Shown here piece after piece: positions 1-10,120 of a stretch of DNA of 64,000 nt (its first letter is position 1; every line of letters starts with the position of its first letter). Both the position numbers and the translations under genes were made by a program. The notes under the pieces are model-generated. The model ran no database searches, had not been told where the DNA came from, and saw only the letters and a list, made by a program, of their open reading frames with translations. The stretch lies in assembly GCF_001591365.1 (NCBI RefSeq), contig NZ_BCUT01000001.1:372001-436000 (forward strand), read 5' to 3'. This DNA is from Variovorax paradoxus NBRC 15149. GTDB taxonomy: Bacteria; Pseudomonadota; Gammaproteobacteria; Burkholderiales; Burkholderiaceae_C.

Positions 1-450
1 GTAGCCTGCGGCCTCGCACACCAGCATGGCCTCTCGCGTCTTCTCGGCCACGCCGCCGAGCGTGCCGCTCGAGGGACTGGGCCGGATGTAGGCGCGCTCG
101 TGCACCGAGAGCCGCTCCATGCGCGTCTTGTCGCCGAGGATGGAGCCGCCCGAGACAGTGGAGGAAGGATCGATGGTGAGCACCGCCACGCGGTGGCCCT
201 TGCCGATCAGCAGCAGGCCCAGCGTCTCGATGAAGGTCGACTTGCCGACGCCCGGCACGCCGGAGATGCCGAGCCGAAACGACTGGCCGGTGCGCGGCAG
301 CAGCGCGGTGAGCAGTTCATCGGCCTGTGCGCGGTGGTCGGCGCGGGTCGATTCGAGCAGCGTGATGGCCTTGGCGATGGCGCGGCGCTGCGCCATGCCG
401 CCTGATTCGGCAATCGCGCGCTCCAGTGCAGCCGCCGGCTTGTTCAGCAC
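1..450 (-). CDS. meaB: MeaB/ArgK-type GTPase, chaperone of methylmalonyl-CoA mutase (3' end outside window)
   Basis: A G3E-family P-loop GTPase that protects and reloads adenosylcobalamin-dependent methylmalonyl-CoA mutase in the cytoplasm. The minus strand reads from a GTG at 450 into [17 protein letters not shown] and then a Walker A loop GVPGVGKST around residue 65, followed by the family-typical DPSS and GDKTRM motifs ([18 protein letters not shown]). The GTG overlaps the stop of the upstream acetyltransferase (444-446), which suggests translational coupling. Only about 150 of the usual 320-330 residues lie in the window. The mutase gene two positions upstream on the same strand supports the assignment. 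An in-frame ATG lies about 19 codons downstream as an alternative start. Confidence 0.93.
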   Translation of the reverse strand, partial: MLNKPAAALERAIAESGGMAQRRAIAKAITLLESTRADHRAQADELLTALLPRTGQSFRLGISGVPGVGKSTFIETLGLLLIGKGHRVAVLTIDPSSTVSGGSILGDKTRMERLSVHERAYIRPSPSSGTLGGVAEKTREAMLVCEAAGY

Positions 451-920
451 GCGTCCTCCGGGGACGACACGCGCCAGCGGTAGTGCAGGTCGACGCCCTC
501 TTCGCCTTCGAGCACGAAGCCATGCCGCAGGTAGAAGCGGTTGGCATCGCTCTGCACGAGCGCGGTGAGCTTGATGTCCATCCGCTGTTCTCGCGCCTGC
601 GACTTGGCCCACTCGAGCACCCACTCGCCGATGCCCAGGCCCTGGAAGCCGGTGCGCAGGTAGAGGTGGTCGAGCCGCAGCGCATCCGCGCCTTCGGGCT
701 TGAGCGTGACGAAGCCGATGCGCAGCTCGCCGTCGAGCACGATGTGGTGCATGAAGGGCACGACGAAACCGGCTTGCAGCCGCTCGCGTGAGCGCGCGGG
801 GTCGAAGCGCCCCACGCGCTCCAGGCTGGGGCGCATCGCATCGACGCGCAGGGCCAGCATGGCCTCGAAATCGCTGGATTCAACCGGCTGCAGCGACAGC
901 CGCGACAAGAGATCGCCCAC
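444..920 (-). CDS. GNAT-family N-acetyltransferase
   Basis: A 158-residue cytoplasmic acetyltransferase of the GNAT fold. The acetyl-CoA-binding stretch is visible as [18 protein letters not shown] (about residues 87-104), a variant of the Q/R-x-x-G-x-G/A loop, and the C-terminal [10 protein letters not shown] matches the family's last conserved helix/strand. It sits between the methylmalonyl-CoA mutase gene (10 bp gap) and meaB (8-bp overlap), so it is probably co-transcribed with them. The acceptor substrate cannot be read from the sequence; a small amine or a protein of propionyl-CoA metabolism is possible. Confidence 0.85.
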   Translation of the reverse strand: MGDLLSRLSLQPVESSDFEAMLALRVDAMRPSLERVGRFDPARSRERLQAGFVVPFMHHIVLDGELRIGFVTLKPEGADALRLDHLYLRTGFQGLGIGEWVLEWAKSQAREQRMDIKLTALVQSDANRFYLRHGFVLEGEEGVDLHYRWRVSSPEDAC

Positions 921-930
921 GCTCTGCTTC

Positions 931-3093
<2,163 letters not shown>

Positions 3094-3221
3094 GAGGGGG
3101 CTTTTCGCAGTGTCTTGCAGGGTAGTCGCAAATTCGCCTGCAAGGGATTTGCAAGCCGGCCGCGAGTCTAACCGATCCGTAATTATTAATTCAAACCCGT
3201 TTTTGCGGTACAGTCCGCCCC
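3094..3221. promoter_or_regulatory. Divergent promoter region between scpA and gntR
   Basis: A 128-bp intergenic segment between two divergent starts. It contains an AT-rich core around 3180-3192 with the near-symmetric sequence TAATTATTAATT, which stands out against the GC-rich surroundings. That is a plausible promoter/operator core for both genes. No match to a specific GntR consensus was recognised. Confidence 0.45.
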
Positions 3222-3869
3222 ATGTCCGCCCTCACCCTCACCCCGCGCGCCCTCTATGAAGAGGTGGCCGAACTGCTGCGCCAGCGGATCTTCCGCCGCG
3301 AGCTCGAGCCGGGCAGCTGGATCGACGAACTCAAGCTGGCCGAGGAATACGGCATCAGCCGCACGCCGCTGCGCGAAGCCCTGAAGGTGCTGGCCGCCGA
3401 AGGCCTGGTGACCATGAAGGTACGGCGCGGCGCCTACGTCACCGAGGTGTCCGAGCAGGACCTGGCGGACGTCTACCACCTGCTCTCGCTGCTGGAAAGC
3501 GATGCGGCCGGCGTGGTGGCCGAGCGCGCGAGCGAGGCCCAGCGCGCGGAGCTCAAGGCGCTGCATGCCGAACTCGAAGCGGCAGGCGCACCGGGCAAGG
3601 AAGACCGCGAGCATTTCTTTGCGGTCAACGAGCGCTTCCACATGTGCCTTCTGGCCATTGCGAACAACAAGTGGCGCGACCAGATGGTGGCCGACCTGCG
3701 CAAGGTGATGAAGCTCAACCGGCACAACTCGCTGCTGAAGGCGGGGCGCATCGCGGAATCGCTCGCGGAGCACCGGTCGGTGATGGCGGCCATCGAGGCG
3801 CGGGATGCCGCGGCGGCGATGGCGCGGATGCGCGAGCATTTCACGAACGGCCTGGAAGCCGCGAACTGA
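3222..3869 (+). CDS. GntR-family (FCD/FadR-type) transcriptional regulator
   Basis: A 215-residue DNA-binding regulator. The N-terminal winged helix (about 10-75) contains the GntR signature [20 protein letters not shown] followed by [17 protein letters not shown]. The C-terminal all-helical FCD ligand domain (about 85-210) shows [11 protein letters not shown], the metal-ligand-like [11 protein letters not shown] and [13 protein letters not shown]. It is divergent from scpA with a 128-bp shared upstream region, so it probably senses an acyl-CoA or organic acid of propionate metabolism and controls that operon. ATG 3222 is the first start that gives the full winged helix. Confidence 0.9.
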   Translation: MSALTLTPRALYEEVAELLRQRIFRRELEPGSWIDELKLAEEYGISRTPLREALKVLAAEGLVTMKVRRGAYVTEVSEQDLADVYHLLSLLESDAAGVVAERASEAQRAELKALHAELEAAGAPGKEDREHFFAVNERFHMCLLAIANNKWRDQMVADLRKVMKLNRHNSLLKAGRIAESLAEHRSVMAAIEARDAAAAMARMREHFTNGLEAAN

Positions 3870-3927
3870 GTTCTCCCCCAGTCTTCGCGCACTTCGTGTC
3901 GCTTCGCCCACCCCCTTCCGGGAGCAA

Positions 3928-3960
3928 CACCAGGGGACCGGCAAAGCCGGATCCCCGGTG
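3928..3960. terminator. Stem-loop between convergent gntR and iclR genes
   Basis: CACCAGGGGACCGGC and GCCGGATCCCCGGTG can pair around an AAA loop (12 of 15 positions) in the gap between the converging stops at 3869 and 3993. There is no strong T-run on either side, so it could be a bidirectional hairpin terminator of moderate strength. Confidence 0.5.
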
Positions 3961-3992
3961 TTTCACGAAGAGAGCCGTGGCAGCGGCGGGGA

Positions 3993-4778
3993 TCAGTCGG
4001 TGCTGACGGTGCCGGCTTCCTGGGAGATCCGCTGGGCGGTTTCGAGGAGCCTGGGGGCGACGCGGCCGAGCATCACGTCCTTGGGCAGCAGGTAGGCGGG
4101 GCCGCCGCAGCTCACGCCGTAGCGCTCGCCGCGCGGGCCCTTGAGCGCAAAGCCCAGGGCGTGGATGTGCGGATGCCACTCGCCGAACGAGCTGCAATAG
4201 CCCAGGCGCGCGTATTCGTCGAGCCCGGCCATCAGGCGCGGCTCGATCGAAGGCCAGTTCTCGCCGCTTTCCAGGCGGATCTGCTCGAGCACCTCGGCCT
4301 GCTCGGCGGCGGGTAGCGCGCCGAGGTAGGCGCGGCCCGCGGCCGAGGTGGCAATGGTCATGCGCGAGCCCACTTCGATGCGCGAACTGATCAGCGCGGA
4401 GCGGGGGCGCAGCGAATCGATGATGAGCATGTCCAGCTCGTCGCGCACGCCCATGTGGACGCTGGCGCCGGCAAATTCGGACAGCTCCGAGAGATGCGGC
4501 CGGGCCACCGTGCGCAGGTCGAAGTGGCGCAGGTAGCGGCTGCTCATGTCGAGCAGCGCGGGCCCGAGGCTGAAGCGGTCGCTGTCCTGCGACTGCTTCA
4601 GGTAGCCCGCGGCCACCAGCGTGGCCGTGAGGCGGGACACGGTGGCCTTGGGGATGCCGGTGGTTTCGGCCAGGTCGCGATTGCTGATGGGTGCGGCTGC
4701 CATTCCGATGACCTTGAGCAAGGCCAGCCCCCTGGCAAGCGCGCTGACTTCTTCTTTGCCGCCAATCGCGTCATTCAT
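3993..4778 (-). CDS. IclR-family transcriptional regulator
   Basis: A 261-residue regulator with an N-terminal winged helix-turn-helix (LARGLALLKVIG, then NRDLAETTGIPKATVSRLTATL, about 15-60) and a C-terminal GAF-like effector domain (RSALISSRIEVGSRMTIATSAAGRAYLGALP, then LKGPRGERYGVSCGGPAYLL). It is divergent from a Bug receptor/dioxygenase pair, so it most likely controls uptake and oxidation of the compound those two proteins handle. ATG at 4778 gives the canonical N-terminus. Confidence 0.9.
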   Translation of the reverse strand: MNDAIGGKEEVSALARGLALLKVIGMAAAPISNRDLAETTGIPKATVSRLTATLVAAGYLKQSQDSDRFSLGPALLDMSSRYLRHFDLRTVARPHLSELSEFAGASVHMGVRDELDMLIIDSLRPRSALISSRIEVGSRMTIATSAAGRAYLGALPAAEQAEVLEQIRLESGENWPSIEPRLMAGLDEYARLGYCSSFGEWHPHIHALGFALKGPRGERYGVSCGGPAYLLPKDVMLGRVAPRLLETAQRISQEAGTVSTD

Positions 4779-4861
4779 GTATCCAAACCCTTTTTTTTAG
4801 ATGTTCGTTCATTCTTCAGCAAAAAACGGTTGACGTGACGGCGCTCGGGAATCATTATTTC

Positions 4862-4874
4862 GAAACAATGTTCC
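4862..4874. promoter_or_regulatory. Possible IclR operator (near-palindrome)
   Basis: GAAACAATGTTCC is an imperfect 13-bp palindrome in an AT-rich stretch between the divergent iclR and Bug genes. It overlaps the ATG chosen for the Bug gene, which either means the start is further downstream or that the operator covers the start. The assignment rests on position and symmetry only. Confidence 0.3.
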
Positions 4875-5914
4875 ATTTATACAGAAATTCGAGACATTCC
4901 GCTGGCGGCTCAACCGCCCTTCTTCCCTCGCGAGACCGGCGCCTGCTGCTGTTGGCGGGAAGCGGCCTGGCGCTCTCCGGCTTTGCGGCCGCCGCGCCGG
5001 CGGCCACCGCGGGCGACGCGGGCGGCTACCCCAAGGGGCCCGTCAAGCTCATCGTTCCCTTCGCGCCCGGCGGGCCGACCGACACAGTGGCGCGCCTGAT
5101 CTCGCTCAAGCTGCAGGAGATGTGGGGCCAGCCGGTGCTTGTCGACTACAAGCCGGGGGCCGGCACGGCCATTGGCGTCGACTTCGTCGCCAAGGCGCCG
5201 GCCGACGGGCTGACCTTCGGCATGGTGAATTCGTCCTTTGCGGTCAATCCGTCGCTGCGCAAGAGCCTTCCCTACGACACGGTGAAGGACCTGGCGGGCA
5301 TCACGCAGATCGCCAACCTGCAGCTCGCGATCGTGGCGCGGCCCGATGCGCCCTTCGGCACGCTGGCCGAACTCATCGCCTACGCGAAGAAGAACCCGGG
5401 CAAGCTCAGCTACGGCACGCCCGGCGCCGGCAGCACCACGCACCTGGGCGCCGAGCTGCTCAAGCGCGAAGCGGGCTTCGACATGCTGCACGCGCCCTTC
5501 AAGGGCAGCGCGCCGGCGCACACCGAACTGCTGGGTGGGCGGCTCGACCTCGTGTTCGACCCTTTTCTTTCGGTGCTGCCGTACGTCAAGGCGGGCCGGA
5601 TGAAGATGATCGCCACGCTCGGCGAGAAGCGGATTCCGGGCTACGGCTATCCGACCGTGGCCGAGACCCTGCCGGGATTCCACGTGAGCGCGCTGCTCGG
5701 CTTCGTTGCGCCGCGCGCCACGCCGCCGGCGGTGGTCGCGAAGATCCAGGCCGACACCGCAAGAGTGCTGCACGACCCCGAGATGCGCCGCCGCGTCGAG
5801 GAACAAGGCATGGACGTGGTGGCTTCCACGCCCGCGCAGTTCGACGCCTTCGTCCAGAGCGAGATGAAGCGCTGGTCGCGCGTGATCGCCGAAGCCGGCA
5901 TCCAGGCCGAATAG
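4868..5914 (+). CDS. Bug-family (TctC-like) tripartite tricarboxylate-type solute-binding protein
   Basis: A periplasmic receptor of the Bug family, greatly expanded in Burkholderiales; it binds small carboxylates or amides. After an Arg-rich n-region and hydrophobic core (RRLLLLAGSGLALSGFAAAAPA) the mature protein begins GGYPKGPVKLIVPFAPGGPTDTVAR, the Bug N-terminal signature. VLVDYKPGAGTAIGVDFVAKAPADG and the Asp-rich loop SLPYDTVKDLAGI follow. About 348 residues. Two starts are possible, GTG 4835 and ATG 4868; the later gives the more normal signal peptide. No TctA/TctB membrane partners are adjacent, so it is an orphan receptor. It is followed after 36 bp by a TauD/TfdA dioxygenase. Confidence 0.88.
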   Translation: MFHLYRNSRHSAGGSTALLPSRDRRLLLLAGSGLALSGFAAAAPAATAGDAGGYPKGPVKLIVPFAPGGPTDTVARLISLKLQEMWGQPVLVDYKPGAGTAIGVDFVAKAPADGLTFGMVNSSFAVNPSLRKSLPYDTVKDLAGITQIANLQLAIVARPDAPFGTLAELIAYAKKNPGKLSYGTPGAGSTTHLGAELLKREAGFDMLHAPFKGSAPAHTELLGGRLDLVFDPFLSVLPYVKAGRMKMIATLGEKRIPGYGYPTVAETLPGFHVSALLGFVAPRATPPAVVAKIQADTARVLHDPEMRRRVEEQGMDVVASTPAQFDAFVQSEMKRWSRVIAEAGIQAE

Positions 5915-5950
5915 GCATCGCCATTTCCCATTCTTTCATTGGCAAGATCC

Positions 5951-6832
5951 ATGTCCTCCCTCGAACTCACCCCCCTGCACCCGCTCTTCGCCGCCGAGGC
6001 GCGGGGCATCGACATCAGGCAGCCGCTCTCGCCTTCCGAGGTGAAGCAGATCAACGCGGCCATGAACCGATACGCCGTGCTGGTGTGGCGCGGACAGCCG
6101 CTCACGGGCCAGCAGCAGATCGATTTCGCGAAGTCGTTCGGCCCGCTCGACCTGGGCCTGAAGAAGGTCTTCAAGCGCCCCGAGCGGCTGGAGGACGAAC
6201 GGCTGATCGACATCTCCAACGTCGATGCAGAAGGCAAGGTGGCGCGCCGCGATTCGCCCAAGAACCTGTCGAACTTTGCCAACCAGCTCTGGCACAGCGA
6301 CAGCTCCTTCCAGAACCCGCGCGCCGCCTATTCGATGCTGCACGCGCTGGTGCTGCCGAGCTGGGGCGGCAACACCGAGTTCGCGGATCTTCGCGCCGCC
6401 TACGACGCCCTGCCCGAGCGCACCCGCTCGGAGATCGAGGGCCTGTGCGCCGAGCACTACGCACTGCACACCCGCATCCTGCTGGGCGACGAGGCCTACA
6501 CCGACGACCAGAAGAAAGCCATTCCACCCGCCGTGTGGCCGCTGGCGCAGACGCACCCGGGCTCGGGGCGCAAGCTGCTGTTCGTGGGCGTGCATGCACG
6601 CGAGATCATCGGCTGGCCGGTGGCCGAGGGGCGCATGTTCCTATCGGACCTGCTCGAGCATGCAACGCGCCGCGAGTTCGTCTACACGCACGAATGGCAG
6701 GTGGGCGACCTCGTGATGTGGGACAACCGCAGCACCCTGCACCGCGGCCGGCGCTACGACATCGGCGAGCGCCGCGAACTGCGCCGCACCACCATCGAGG
6801 ACGTGCCCGAGGCCACGCTGATGGCAGCTTGA
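5951..6832 (+). CDS. TauD/TfdA-family Fe(II)/2-oxoglutarate dioxygenase
   Basis: A 293-residue cytoplasmic non-haem iron oxygenase that uses 2-oxoglutarate to hydroxylate a substrate, often releasing a leaving group. The metal triad is visible as H115-x-D117 (in NQLWHSDSSFQNP) and H264 (in WDNRSTLHRGRRYD); R275 or R279 would bind the 2-oxoglutarate carboxylate. These features resemble TfdA and related aryloxyalkanoate or taurine dioxygenases. The context (IclR regulator, dedicated Bug receptor) suggests catabolism of an imported carboxylate such as an aryloxy or sulfonate acid; the substrate is not determinable here. ATG 5951 is preferred over an in-frame TTG at 5939. Confidence 0.88.
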   Translation: MSSLELTPLHPLFAAEARGIDIRQPLSPSEVKQINAAMNRYAVLVWRGQPLTGQQQIDFAKSFGPLDLGLKKVFKRPERLEDERLIDISNVDAEGKVARRDSPKNLSNFANQLWHSDSSFQNPRAAYSMLHALVLPSWGGNTEFADLRAAYDALPERTRSEIEGLCAEHYALHTRILLGDEAYTDDQKKAIPPAVWPLAQTHPGSGRKLLFVGVHAREIIGWPVAEGRMFLSDLLEHATRREFVYTHEWQVGDLVMWDNRSTLHRGRRYDIGERRELRRTTIEDVPEATLMAA

Positions 6833-6847
6833 GGCCGCGCGGCTTCA
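6830..6847. terminator. Palindrome at convergent gene ends
   Basis: TGAGGCCGCGCGGCTTCA is an 18-bp palindrome with one mismatched pair. It covers the stop codons of the dioxygenase (+) and dusA (-), which converge here with 12 bp between them. It may act as a short bidirectional terminator. Confidence 0.35.
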
Positions 6848-7846
6848 GGCCTCTTGCGTGGCGGGTTCGTGCGCCAGTGCCATCACCTCGTGCGGCGGGC
6901 GCGTCTTGAGCCGATGGTCGCTCCAGACCTGTCGCCAGCGGCGCGCGCCGGGCAGTCCGTTGCGCAGGCCCAGCATGTGGCGCGCGATCGACGACCACTG
7001 CGTGCCGTGTTCCGCCGCCTCGCGGACCATGTAGTCGCACATCAGCGATTCGACCTCCTCGCGCGTCAGCGGCTGCGGCGCGGCGCCGTAGAACTCCGCG
7101 TCCCACTCGGCCAGCCACCAGGGATTGTGGTAGGCCTCCCGGCCGACCATCACGCCGTCGAGCAGCCGCAGGTGCTCATGCACCTGCGCGTTGGCCGAGA
7201 TGCCGCCATTGATCGAGAAATCCAGCTCCGGAAATTCGTGCTTCAGGCGATGCACGAGCTCGTAGCGCAGCGGCGGAATCTCGCGGTTCTGCTTCGGGCT
7301 CAGGCCCTGCAGCCACGCGTTGCGCGCATGCACGATGAAGCCCCGGCAGCCGGCCTCGCTCACCGCACCGACAAAGTCGCGCACGAACTCGTAGCTCTCG
7401 ATCTTGTCGATGCCGATGCGGTGCTTGACCGTGACCGGCAGGCGGGTGGCGTCGACCATGGCCTTCACGCAATCGGCCACCAGCGCCGGCTCGGCCATCA
7501 GGCAGGCACCGAAGGCGCCGCGCTGCACCCGCTCGCTGGGACAGCCGCAGTTGAGGTTGATCTCGTCGTAGCCCCACTCCTCGCCGAGCCTGGCGCAATG
7601 CGCGAGATCGGCCGGTTCGCTGCCGCCCAGTTGCAGGGCCACGGGATGCTCTTCCTCGTTGAAGCGCAGGTGCCGCGGAACATCGCCGTGCACCAGCGCG
7701 CCGGTGGTCACCATCTCGGTATAGAGCAGCGCATGGCGCGACATCAGGCGATGGAAGTAACGGCAATGGCGGTCCGTCCAATCCATCATCGGAGCGACGG
7801 AGACGATTTTCTCTTTTAAATTCAACAACTTAGCGTTATCATTCAT
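6845..7846 (-). CDS. dusA: tRNA-dihydrouridine(20/20a) synthase DusA with altered 5' end
   Basis: An FMN-dependent enzyme that reduces uridine in the tRNA D-loop. The 333-residue product shows SVAPMMDWTDRHCRYFHRLM near the N-terminus, the catalytic-Cys region NLNCGCPSERVQRGAFGACLM, HGNARNAWLQGLSPK-like sequence and SINGGI. The C-terminal part is the usual tRNA-binding helical domain. ATG 7846 was chosen because family homology starts just downstream; the longer open frame to 7936 enters the integrase promoter region. The first 14 or so codons (AAT GAT AAC GCT AAG TTG TTG AAT TTA AAA) are far more AT-rich than the rest. This is the pattern expected when a dusA-targeting element has replaced the native 5' end while keeping the frame. 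Confidence 0.94.
   Translation of the reverse strand: MNDNAKLLNLKEKIVSVAPMMDWTDRHCRYFHRLMSRHALLYTEMVTTGALVHGDVPRHLRFNEEEHPVALQLGGSEPADLAHCARLGEEWGYDEINLNCGCPSERVQRGAFGACLMAEPALVADCVKAMVDATRLPVTVKHRIGIDKIESYEFVRDFVGAVSEAGCRGFIVHARNAWLQGLSPKQNREIPPLRYELVHRLKHEFPELDFSINGGISANAQVHEHLRLLDGVMVGREAYHNPWWLAEWDAEFYGAAPQPLTREEVESLMCDYMVREAAEHGTQWSSIARHMLGLRNGLPGARRWRQVWSDHRLKTRPPHEVMALAHEPATQEA
7765..7846. other. Predicted island attachment junction (attL-like) in dusA
   Basis: Transition zone between GC-rich native dusA codons (from about codon 18, SVAPMMDWTDRHCR) and AT-rich replacement codons next to a tyrosine recombinase. dusA 5' ends are a known target of a family of dusA-associated integrases. 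The exact crossover cannot be placed, because no second copy of the core repeat was recognised elsewhere in the window. Confidence 0.5.
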
Positions 7847-7860
7847 ACACTTAGAACCCC

Positions 7861-7940
7861 TCGTGTGCACGCTCGTGTGCACTCCAAAACGCCCGAATAC
7901 GCCCCATTTCGCCCTGTCAGTGCACACGTAGCGCACACGA
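7861..7940. repeat. GTGTGCAC repeat cluster upstream of the integrase
   Basis: TCGTGTGCAC occurs twice as a direct repeat (7861-7870 and 7873-7882, 12-bp period). The inverted form GTGCACACG lies at 7920-7928, with a variant GCGCACACGA at 7931-7940. They flank the integrase start at 7942 and lie between it and dusA. They could be recombinase or excisionase arm sites or an autoregulatory operator. Confidence 0.55.
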
Positions 7941-7941
7941 A

Positions 7942-9162
7942 ATGCCCACCTTCAAGCAGCTTCCGTCCGGCAACTGGCGCGCGCAAGTCCGCCGCAAGGG
8001 TGTCTACGCGAGCGAAACCTTTCGGCGGCACAAGGATGCCCAGGAGTGGGCTCTCGCGACCGAGCGCCGCATCGATCTGGGCGAGCCCGCCAGCCGCTCA
8101 AAGGTCAAGGACCCGACCACCTTCGGCGACCTGATCGATCTGCATATCACGGACATGAAGGAGGTGCTGCGAGCGCCCCGACGCTCCAAAGCCTTCACCC
8201 TCGATGCACTGAATACGAAGCTGGGCAAGCTGAAGCTGAAGGACCTCACGCGCGAGCGGCTCATCCAGTTCGGCAAGGACCGCGCCAGGGAAAGCGCCGG
8301 CCCCGTCACCATCAGCATGGACATCGGCTACATCAAGCTGGTAGTTTCTCACGCGGCGGCCGTTCACGGGATTCGCGTTCAGGTAGAGCCCATTGATCTG
8401 GCCCGCATGGCGCTCAAGCGCCTGGGCCTGGTCGGCAAGGGGCGGGAACGGGACCGCCGCCCTACCCTCGATGAACTGCAGGCGCTTGCCGACTACTTCG
8501 CCAGCAATTCACGGCAGATCATCCCGCTGGGACGAATCATGCGATTCGCGATCGCCACCGCGATGCGCCAGGACGAGATCTGCCGCATCCGATGGGAGGA
8601 CATCGATGCCAAGGCTCGTACCGTGATCGTGCGTGACCGGAAAGATCCGCGGGACAAGAATGGCAATGACCAGAAGGTGCCGCTGCTCGATGTCACCGGA
8701 TTCGATGCCTGGGCCATTCTCGAGGAGCAGAAACCGTTCTCCGGGAACAGCAGCTTGATCTTTCCGTATAACGGTCGCTCGGTCGGGACCGCTTTCCGTC
8801 GGGCATGCAAGGAATTGAAGATCAAGGACCTCAAGTTCCATGATCTACGGCACGAAGCAGCCAGTCGCCTCTTCGAGGCGGGGTTCACCATCGAGCAGGC
8901 TGCGCTTGTGACTGGGCACAAGGACTGGAAGATGCTCAAGCGATACACCCACCTGAGGCCTGAGCATCTGCGCAGCATCAAGCCAAAGAACATCCCGACG
9001 TCGCTCGATATACCCCCCGGCCCGACGCCGGCAGACATCGCGTTGGGTGCCTGGAGCAACCCGGAGCGCCGTGCCCCACAGCCCAACTCGGCCCATTCCT
9101 CGCAAATTGCAAAGCCACATCATCATGAACATGAAGCCCTCGGCCTGAGCGCTTCAATCTAG
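7942..9162 (+). CDS. Tyrosine recombinase (dusA-associated phage-type integrase)
   Basis: A 406-residue site-specific recombinase. The N-terminal arm-type DNA-binding region (about 1-55, FKQLPSGNWRAQVRRKGVYAS) is followed by a SAM-like core-binding domain (about 60-165) and the catalytic domain. The catalytic residues are R209 (ATAMRQDEICRIRW), H300-x-x-R303 (FHDLRHEAASRLF), H326 (VTGHKDWKM) and Y335 (LKRYTHLRP), so it looks active. A Pro/His-rich tail of about 45 residues follows the catalytic Tyr. The start abuts a cluster of GTGTGCAC repeats and lacks a clear Shine-Dalgarno sequence. Its position beside the 5' end of dusA identifies it as the integrase of a genomic island or prophage remnant; no phage structural genes follow. 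Confidence 0.92.
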   Translation: MPTFKQLPSGNWRAQVRRKGVYASETFRRHKDAQEWALATERRIDLGEPASRSKVKDPTTFGDLIDLHITDMKEVLRAPRRSKAFTLDALNTKLGKLKLKDLTRERLIQFGKDRARESAGPVTISMDIGYIKLVVSHAAAVHGIRVQVEPIDLARMALKRLGLVGKGRERDRRPTLDELQALADYFASNSRQIIPLGRIMRFAIATAMRQDEICRIRWEDIDAKARTVIVRDRKDPRDKNGNDQKVPLLDVTGFDAWAILEEQKPFSGNSSLIFPYNGRSVGTAFRRACKELKIKDLKFHDLRHEAASRLFEAGFTIEQAALVTGHKDWKMLKRYTHLRPEHLRSIKPKNIPTSLDIPPGPTPADIALGAWSNPERRAPQPNSAHSSQIAKPHHHEHEALGLSASI

Positions 9163-9177
9163 TTTTGACTTCGGACC

Positions 9178-9640
9178 GTGCCACTTCAACAGACGCCCTT
9201 CTATCGATCACACCTCGCTGACTTGCACCAAGTCCTGCTTGCCCATGAAATCACGCGAACTTACCTGACTGGCACGCGCGTCAGGTTTGATGGCGTTGAG
9301 CTGGGGCCAACAAACAGTTTTGAGTTCGCTTTTGGCCGGGCTGGACGAAATCTCACTGATCGCCGCGGGCGGCAAGGGATTCCAGGAGCGCCATGTCGGG
9401 TTCAAGGTATGGCCGAAGCTTGGTTTTGACGCCGAGTTCTTACCCGATGAGCAGCGCAGCACGCCGCATCTACAGGGCTGTCAAACCGTCCAGGATATTC
9501 TGGAGGCCGATCCGGCATGGTGGGAGGCGGAAGGATCACAGCGCCTGATGACCTTCGATTTACGGCCTGGCAGCAGGTCCTGGCGCAAACTGCTAACCTA
9601 CACGAGTGAGAAATTCTCTGTCGGAGGTCCCCATGACTAG
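9178..9640 (+). pseudogene. Frameshifted hypothetical gene of the island
   Basis: Two overlapping frames read like one protein. The first gives TGTRVRFDGVELGPTNSFEFAFG to about 9340. The second, about one codon later in another frame, gives LDEISLIAAGGKGFQERHVG, then VWPKLGFDAEFLPDE, QTVQDILEADPAWW and LMTFDLRPGSRSWRKLL to the TAG at 9640. The second part alone is open from ATG 9290 (116 residues). No family was recognised. The conserved-looking aromatic motifs and the sudden frame change suggest a broken accessory gene rather than random open frames. The alternative is a short intact gene 9290-9640. Confidence 0.4.
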
Positions 9641-9818
9641 CCCCACAGCCATCAAGAAGCCCGCAAAGGCAGCCAAGGCAGCGCCCGGCCGCGTTTTCAC
9701 CGTTTCAAGCAAGGGCATCCCGCGCGTGACCACCCAAGTCAAGGCGAAGATCGAAGCGGCTGCGAGGTCGACAAGCAGCAGGCGGCGTAAATTTCCTGAG
9801 TTGATCACGGACTCTTGA
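9633..9818 (+). CDS. Small basic hypothetical protein
   Basis: A 61-residue Lys/Ala-rich protein (MTSPTAIKKPAKAAKAAPGR, then VTTQVKAKIEAAARSTSSRR). ATG 9633 is preceded at 6-nt spacing by a strong GGAGG, and the start overlaps the stop of the preceding open frame (9638-9640), which indicates coupled translation. The N-terminal Lys/Ala repeats resemble histone-like tails, but no family is recognised. It belongs to the integrase-proximal island cargo. Confidence 0.45.
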   Translation: MTSPTAIKKPAKAAKAAPGRVFTVSSKGIPRVTTQVKAKIEAAARSTSSRRRKFPELITDS

Positions 9819-10120
9819 TTCCGTGCGAGGGCCTCAGTCCCTTCTAGTCACTCGATAGCGGCACCTAAATTTAAAGGCTCGCCGAGCGCGTGGACCGGCG
9901 TTGAAGGACCTACTGGACCAAGTCGCGTAAGCCATCCTGAAAAAACGGCAGAAGCGGTTCATCGGCTCACCTGCAAGCTGAGCCCCGTATGCTCACTTCA
10001 GTATAGGTCTGAAAATTTCTGGGATCTCGCAGCTTGTCAGTCGTTCAACGGACAGCTTTGACATGCTGACCGACTGGTGGGTACAACTGATCGGCCGCAT
10101 CGACCTGCGTTCCGAGCACC
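9819..10120. other. Gene-free stretch in decayed island segment
   Basis: About 300 bases with no credible gene on either strand, no recognisable repeat and no second dusA-like attachment sequence. Composition is locally more AT-rich than neighbouring genes (for example CACCTAAATTTAAAGG around 9866). It separates the small island gene from the truncated putA. Confidence 0.5.
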
